From Oxalobacteraceae bacterium UBA6704 (GTDB lineage Bacteria > Pseudomonadota > Gammaproteobacteria > Burkholderiales > Burkholderiaceae_D), in contig DKJA01000134.1 of NCBI GenBank assembly GCA_002454505.1, forward strand, positions 1 through 33,839: a stretch of 33,839 nucleotides of DNA, written 5' to 3'. The notes under the pieces are model-generated. The model did no database searches. It saw only the letters and a list, made by a program, of their open reading frames with translations, and was not told the DNA's origin. The number at the start of each line of letters is the position of its first letter. Position 1 is the first letter of the stretch. This document shows, piece by piece, positions 30,901-33,839 of the stretch. A program made the translations under genes and the position numbers.

Positions 30901-31600
30901 GAAGCGCTTCCCGATCGACAAGCTGAAGATCGACATCGCCTTCGTGCGCGAGGTGACGTCCAATCCGGACGATGCGGCGATCGTCCTCGCCATCATCAAC
31001 ATGGCGCACAGCATGAAGCTGAAGGTGATCGCCGAGGGCGTCGAGAAGGATGCCCAGCTGGCCTACCTGCGGCGCCACGACTGCGACGAGATGCAGGGCT
31101 ATTATTTCTCGCGCCCCGTGGCGGCGGAAGATTTCGAACAGATGCTGCGCGAAGGGCGCAGCCTGCAGGCGCCCGCCGACGAAGCGAAAGCCGACTGCCA
31201 GCCCACGCTGCTGATCGTCGACGACGACGCGTTCATGCTGGACGTGCTGTCCGACTTCCTGTCGCAGGACGGCTACCGGATCCTGACGGCGCAGACAGCC
31301 GCCGACGGCTTCGACATCCTGGCCCGCCACAATGTGCAGGTGATCCTGTGCGACCAGTGCATGCCGACGATGAGCGGCACGGAATTCATGGAACGGGTGA
31401 AGAACCTGGCGCCGGACACGTTCCGCATCATGCTGTCCGCCTACGCCGACCTGACGCCGATCATGGCCGCCATCAACCAGGGCGCCATCGACCGCTTCTA
31501 CACCAAGCCGTGGAAGGGCGCCGTGCTGCGCGAGAACATCCGCGAAGGCTTCCGGCTGCACGGCCTCGCGCGGCGGGCCGCCGCCGTGCAGGCGGCTTGA
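27965..31600 (+). CDS. REC-REC-GAF-PAS-GGDEF-EAL-REC cyclic-di-GMP signalling protein
   Basis: A 1211-aa cytoplasmic protein predicted to make and/or break down c-di-GMP under phosphorelay control. Order: REC1 (about 3-120, phosphoacceptor D53), REC2 (133-255, D183), a helical linker, GAF (about 338-500), PAS (514-630), GGDEF (634-800), EAL (815-1065) and a C-terminal REC3 (1079-1200, D1130 in ILCDQCMP, of the RpfG-like type). The GGDEF motif is intact near 718 and an RVRD inhibitory site lies five residues before it. The EAL domain has EAL at 846-848, NVS, ELTES and DDFGTGYSS near 967, so both activities look possible. It starts with GTG behind GGGAGGGAG. No histidine kinase lies nearby. The unusual feature is receiver domains at both ends. 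Confidence 0.92.
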   Translation: MSARILIIEDNPTNMELMVYLLRAFGYTPLSASDGEEGVAAARRELPDLIICDVHLPKLDGYGVVTALKADITTQHIPALAVTALAMVGDRERLLAAGFDGYIGKPIEPDSFVTQIESFLPGEMSPPEPSDIAAILIVDDHVLNRQFLMTLLAYSGYRLMEAASGAEALQLIGEDRPDLIISDILMPRMDGYEFVARVRDNPATATVPIIFYTATYREREALAVAQACGVRWVLPKPSDPEVILAAVHEALGTTAPAAPVAAVEQPAGVRDAGTPADIGHQVAGFLDEVASSSQVLTQLVNDGVAGDGEAERLRSMTQRLSNSLSSLQAVSLRLTALIELGIDLGAEREPQALVDIGCRVAQNICMSAYACIGVLDDTRESLGWFSSCGTGESAPLPTGAPLSGVLQQVVGERRIVRRGGLPGDPAALGLPDGHPLVHSFLGVPIASGERVHGWLYLANKLGDEGFSEVDERIAATVAAQIAVSYENLQLYEEVRRNHAQLQQDMDARIRLTEDLRRFRMAMDATADAIFLVDRANMCFVDVNVTASRMLGFEREDFLLVGDHEQGGAPPQLVDLYEKLLSGDQGGAMAELLLHRRDGSLLSVEVQRRTLRSGHNWILVAVARDITERKEAERRLLKLAHFDTLTGLPNRSQLYESLTHSLAQAAEHRWALAVLFLDMDRFKNINDTLGHTIGDELLRQFASRLVDCLRVRDTIGRFGGDEFAAILMLPDGVQSALPVVDKIREAMRQPFDLKGHEVTVTCSIGIAVYPDDGLDADTLIKYADTAMYRAKEAGRDAFRFFTAEMNAQSLARLDLENALRRAIDNEEFVLYFQPKVDIGTGRISGAEALIRWNRPGHGMVSPALFIPLLEETGLIVRVGNWVIHEACRTIAHWQATGVGGVQISVNVSGIQFFVGGLQEEVLRALREHDIPPELLELELTESSLMSNAEETITVLQNLKELGIRISIDDFGTGYSSLAYLKRFPIDKLKIDIAFVREVTSNPDDAAIVLAIINMAHSMKLKVIAEGVEKDAQLAYLRRHDCDEMQGYYFSRPVAAEDFEQMLREGRSLQAPADEAKADCQPTLLIVDDDAFMLDVLSDFLSQDGYRILTAQTAADGFDILARHNVQVILCDQCMPTMSGTEFMERVKNLAPDTFRIMLSAYADLTPIMAAINQGAIDRFYTKPWKGAVLRENIREGFRLHGLARRAAAVQAA

Positions 31601-31609
31601 GGTGGCGCC

Positions 31610-31846
31610 ATGGTGAAGAAGAAAATCCAGCAGATCTGGCACGCAGGCCTGCAGGACTTCGCTGCCCGTCGCGCCAGCGTGGAGGCGGGCCGCGAGCCGG
31701 CGCAGCGCGTGCAGGCGCCGGACCGCGAAACGGACGACCACGTGCGCCGCGCCGTGGTTGCCGCCACCGCGCCGCTGCGGCAGGAGCTCGATGCGCTGAA
31801 GGCCGAGGTGGAGGAACTGCGCGAACAGGTCGCCAGCAAGAAGTAG
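31610..31846 (+). CDS. Small coiled-coil protein of unknown function
   Basis: A 78-aa, highly charged protein with no recognised family. Residues about 50-75 (LRQELDALKAEVEELREQV) follow a heptad pattern and should form a coiled coil; the N-terminus MVKKKIQQIW is basic. GAGGTGG lies 6 bases before the ATG, and the gene starts 9 bp after the GGDEF/EAL stop, so it is probably cotranscribed and may partner that protein. It is followed directly by the repeat cluster. Confidence 0.6.
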   Translation: MVKKKIQQIWHAGLQDFAARRASVEAGREPAQRVQAPDRETDDHVRRAVVAATAPLRQELDALKAEVEELREQVASKK

Positions 31847-31848
31847 TT

Positions 31849-31895
31849 GGGGACTGTCAAGGGGACTGTCCCTAAAAGGGACTGTCCCCGGGGTT
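31849..31895. repeat. GGGGACTGTCCCC palindromic repeat cluster, three units
   Basis: One partial unit (GGGGACTGTC at 31849) and two full units (31861-31873 and 31878-31890). The two full units form GTCCCT-AAA-AGGGAC, a hairpin that extends to 13 pairs with one T-T mismatch, and end in CCGGGGTTG. It lies directly after the 78-aa gene, where it could also act as an mRNA-stabilising or transcription-ending hairpin. Confidence 0.85.
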
Positions 31896-32010
31896 GTATT
31901 TGCCTTCCGAGCCCTCGGTCGCCATGCCTCCCTTGCAGCAACACCCCCCACCTTGGTACCCTCCGGGCAACAGTGTTATCCTTGCAGCCGAAACAACCAC
32001 CGCTGCCGCC

Positions 32011-32679
32011 ATGTTACAAAAACCCCCGAGACGCACACGCGAACGCATCCTGGAGCTGTCGCTGCGCCTGTTCAACGAATTCGGCGAGCCGAACATCACC
32101 ACGACGGTGATCGCCGAAGAGATGGCCATCTCGCCGGGCAATCTGTACTACCACTTCCGCAACAAGGACGACATCGTCAACTCGATCTTCGTGCAGTTCG
32201 AGCAGGAGATCGAACGCATCCTGCACGTGCCCAGCGGGCGCCGCTCGAACATCGAGGACGTGTGGCAGTACCTGCACCTGATGTTCGAACTGATCTGGCG
32301 CTACCGCTTCTTCTACCGCGACCTGAACGACCTGCTGTCGCGCAACCGCAAGCTGGAGCTGCACTTCAAGCAGATCCTCGCCCACAAGATCAGCGTGGCC
32401 AGGCAGTTGTGCGAAGACCTGCGCAGCGAAGGCTCGCTGGAAGCGTCCGACACGAAGATCGATGCGATGGCGACGAACATGGTGGTGGTGGCCACCTACT
32501 GGCTGTCCTACGAATACGTGCGCAATCCGCGCAAGTACACCGAGCAGCAGTCAATGGCCGATGCGCTGGCGCGCGGCTGCTACCAGGTGCTCACCCAGGT
32601 CGAACCCTATCTGCGGGGCGACACGCTGGACCGGTTCCAGAAACTCTCCGATGACTACCTGAAGAAACTGAACAAGTGA
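32011..32679 (+). CDS. TetR-family transcriptional regulator
   Basis: A 222-aa regulator. The N-terminal DNA-binding domain (about residues 8-55) reads RERILELSLRLFNEFGEPNITTTVIAEEMAISPGNLYYHFRNKDDIV, a typical TetR helix-turn-helix. The C-terminal ligand/dimer domain contains RYRFFYRDLNDLLSRNRKL; the ligand is unknown. The frame is open upstream to 31894, but that would run into the repeat, so the ATG at 32011 is preferred over 31924. Its stop overlaps the LOG gene start (GTGA), so both are translated from one mRNA. It may regulate itself or distant genes; no operator was identified. Confidence 0.88.
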   Translation: MLQKPPRRTRERILELSLRLFNEFGEPNITTTVIAEEMAISPGNLYYHFRNKDDIVNSIFVQFEQEIERILHVPSGRRSNIEDVWQYLHLMFELIWRYRFFYRDLNDLLSRNRKLELHFKQILAHKISVARQLCEDLRSEGSLEASDTKIDAMATNMVVVATYWLSYEYVRNPRKYTEQQSMADALARGCYQVLTQVEPYLRGDTLDRFQKLSDDYLKKLNK

Positions 32680-33221
32680 AATCCATCTGTGTTTATTGTG
32701 GCGCCAATGCCGGCGCCGACCCGCTGTATGCGGAACGCGCGCGTGCCCTGGCGGCCGCGCTGGTCGAAGCCAACCTGGCGCTGGTCTATGGCGGCGGCAA
32801 TGTGGGCCTGATGGGCATCATCGCCGACGAAGTGCTGCGCCTGGGCGGCGAAGTCACCGGCGTGATCCCGACCCAGCTGGTCGAACGGGAAGTGGGCCAC
32901 ACGGGCCTGACGCGCCAGTTCATCGTCAAGGACATGCACGAGCGCAAGGCGATGATGGCGCAGCTGTCCGACGGCTTCATCGCGATGCCGGGCGGTCTGG
33001 GCACGCTGGAAGAGCTGTTCGAGATGCTGACGTGGTCGCAGCTGGGCATCCACGCCAAGCCGATCGCGCTGTACAACGTGAACAATTTCTACGATCAGCT
33101 GATCGGTTTTATCGGGCACGCGCGCGACCAGGGCTTCATCGCGCCGCGCAATGCGGAGCTGATGATGTCCGCCGCCGAGCCGCAGGCGTTGGTAAAGCTG
33201 CTGAAAACCGCCGGCAGATAA
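32676..33221 (+). CDS. LOG-family nucleoside 5'-monophosphate phosphoribohydrolase
   Basis: A 181-aa enzyme of the LOG (lysine-decarboxylase-like, Rossmann) family, which cleaves nucleoside 5'-monophosphates such as cytokinin riboside phosphate or AMP to base and ribose 5-phosphate. Motifs are intact: VYCGANAGADPLY, VYGGGNVGLMGIIADEV and PGGLGTLEELFEMLTW. It begins with GTG at 32676, overlapping the TetR stop by 4 bp. Older labels as lysine decarboxylase are not supported by these motifs. Confidence 0.92.
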   Translation: MKSICVYCGANAGADPLYAERARALAAALVEANLALVYGGGNVGLMGIIADEVLRLGGEVTGVIPTQLVEREVGHTGLTRQFIVKDMHERKAMMAQLSDGFIAMPGGLGTLEELFEMLTWSQLGIHAKPIALYNVNNFYDQLIGFIGHARDQGFIAPRNAELMMSAAEPQALVKLLKTAGR

Positions 33222-33227
33222 GTGGCT

Positions 33228-33263
33228 GGGGACTGTCCCTGCAAGGGACTGTCCCCGGGGTTG
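33228..33263. repeat. GGGGACTGTCCCC palindromic repeat cluster, two units
   Basis: Units at 33228-33240 and 33245-33257 in the gap between the convergent LOG and metalloprotease genes. They have the same 16-bp register as the cluster at 31849 and form GTCCCT-GCA-AGGGAC, so the stem is kept while the triloop differs (GCA versus AAA). The cluster again ends CCGGGGTTG. Confidence 0.85.
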
Positions 33264-33291
33264 CTTTTATTTCAGCCTGACCTCGGTGTGT

Positions 33292-33801
33292 TCACCAAAG
33301 CTTCGTCCCCGAGTATTCAATCTCGGTCAGGTAAAGCCGCACATCGAACTCGTACTGGTGATAGTTCGGTTCCATGTACGAGCACAGCTTGTAGAACGCC
33401 TTGTCGTGCTGCTTTTCCTTCACGTGCGCCAGTTCGTGCACGGCAATCATGCGCAGGAATTCGATGGGGCAATCGCGGAACATGGTCGCCACGCGGATCT
33501 CGTGCTTCGCCTTCAGCTTGCCGCCCTGGACGCGCGAGATCGAGGTATGCAAGCCGAGTGCATTGTTGATCACGTGGATCTTGCTGTCGTAGGTCACCTT
33601 GTCGATCGGCGACGCATTGCGTAAGAACTCATCCTTCAGCTCCTGCACGTAGTCGTACAGCGCCTTGTCGTTGCGCACGCCGTGGGCATTCGGATAACGT
33701 TTCTTGAGGACTTCGCCCAGGCGGTTCTGCGTCAGCAGTGCGCGTACCTGGTGCTGCGTGTCGTCGCTGTACGCGGCGAGGTATTTCAGGGTGGGATTCA
33801 T
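33292..33801 (-). CDS. YgjP-like zinc metallopeptidase
   Basis: A 169-aa protein with the zinc-binding motif HELAHVKEKQHDKAFYKL near residue 117, the HExxH-x-KEKxH pattern of the YgjP/SprT-like (DUF45) group. The rest lacks membrane segments or a signal peptide, so it is probably cytoplasmic. The frame is open to an upstream ATG at 33822, but that would start right at a repeat unit; the ATG at 33801 (MNPTLKYLAAYSDD) is preferred. Substrate unknown. It converges with the LOG gene. Confidence 0.85.
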   Translation of the reverse strand: MNPTLKYLAAYSDDTQHQVRALLTQNRLGEVLKKRYPNAHGVRNDKALYDYVQELKDEFLRNASPIDKVTYDSKIHVINNALGLHTSISRVQGGKLKAKHEIRVATMFRDCPIEFLRMIAVHELAHVKEKQHDKAFYKLCSYMEPNYHQYEFDVRLYLTEIEYSGTKLW

Positions 33802-33823
33802 GGCGGCGAGACTGTACCACACG

Positions 33824-33836
33824 GGGGACTGTCCCC
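33824..33836. repeat. GGGGACTGTCCCC repeat unit at the window end
   Basis: A single perfect 13-base unit, a palindrome around a central T. It is cut close to the window edge, so further units may follow. It lies just upstream of the metallopeptidase gene. Confidence 0.8.
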
Positions 33837-33839
33837 GCA

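Noticed and set aside
27968..31951. Minus-strand open frame of about 1327 codons antisense to the GGDEF/EAL gene
   Set aside because: Low-complexity composition with no domains; the plus strand encodes intact REC, GAF, PAS, GGDEF and EAL domains.
31894..32010. N-terminal extension of the TetR gene starting with TTG or the ATG at 31924
   Set aside because: It begins inside or next to the repeat cluster and encodes a Pro-rich stretch with no TetR similarity.
32676..33221. Labelling the LOG-family protein as a lysine decarboxylase
   Set aside because: The PGGxGTxxE motif marks nucleoside-monophosphate phosphoribohydrolases, and no PLP-dependent decarboxylase features are present.
31849..33836. 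The GGGGACTGTCCCC units as a CRISPR array
   Set aside because: The units are palindromic, only 13 bases long, grouped in ones to threes, and separated by whole genes rather than by uniform spacers.

Overview
The window looks like chromosomal DNA from a high-GC beta-proteobacterium, most likely an Oxalobacteraceae member of the Massilia/Duganella type. This is a judgement from gene content and protein style (DUF4214 surface protein with its own type I exporter, FecR next to a CHASE2 cyclase, divergent suhB/trmJ, RhlE), not from a database search. Most genes have strongly G/C-biased third positions, so long open frames on the opposite strand are common and were treated as shadows.

Left part (1-10142): a surface-protein export and cAMP-signalling region. 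On the minus strand are the 5' part of an HlyD-type adaptor (cut by the window edge), a type I secretion ABC transporter and a 646-aa cysteine-free DUF4214 protein, the likely exported substrate. A FecR-domain periplasmic protein follows on the same strand. Divergently transcribed are a CHASE2 class III adenylate cyclase, a TPR plus beta-barrel outer-membrane protein, and a Crp/Fnr regulator that keeps the cAMP-binding and TGTGA-reading residues of E. coli CRP. Perfect TGTGA-N6-TCACA boxes lie upstream of both the DUF4214 gene and the exporter gene. The sequence therefore contains a possible closed circuit: cyclase, cAMP, Crp-like protein, surface protein and its exporter.

Middle (10143-23522): one compact plus-strand operon for a surface glycan. 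It encodes an ABC exporter pair (Wzm/Wzt with a C-terminal glycan-binding domain), two FkbM methyltransferases (the first with an N-terminal DUF4214 domain), a 1042-aa protein with two GT4 domains, a GtrB-like GT2, a GtrA flippase-like protein, and two paralogous GT-C-like membrane proteins with a C-terminal periplasmic domain. The last four resemble a three-component Gtr glycan-modification system with two GtrC-like enzymes. A bidirectional hairpin terminator closes the operon. The shared DUF4214 domain and the neighbourhood suggest, but do not prove, that glycan and exported DUF4214 protein belong to the same cell-surface layer.

Right part (23523-33839): mostly housekeeping and signalling genes. 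These are rhlE, suhB, trmJ, an alpha/beta hydrolase, a seven-domain REC-REC-GAF-PAS-GGDEF-EAL-REC cyclic-di-GMP protein, a 78-aa coiled-coil protein, a TetR regulator overlapping a LOG-family phosphoribohydrolase, and a YgjP-like zinc metalloprotease. The last 2 kb carries three clusters of a palindromic GGGGACTGTCCCC repeat in the gaps between genes. No rRNA, tRNA, CRISPR array, transposase or attachment site was recognised.
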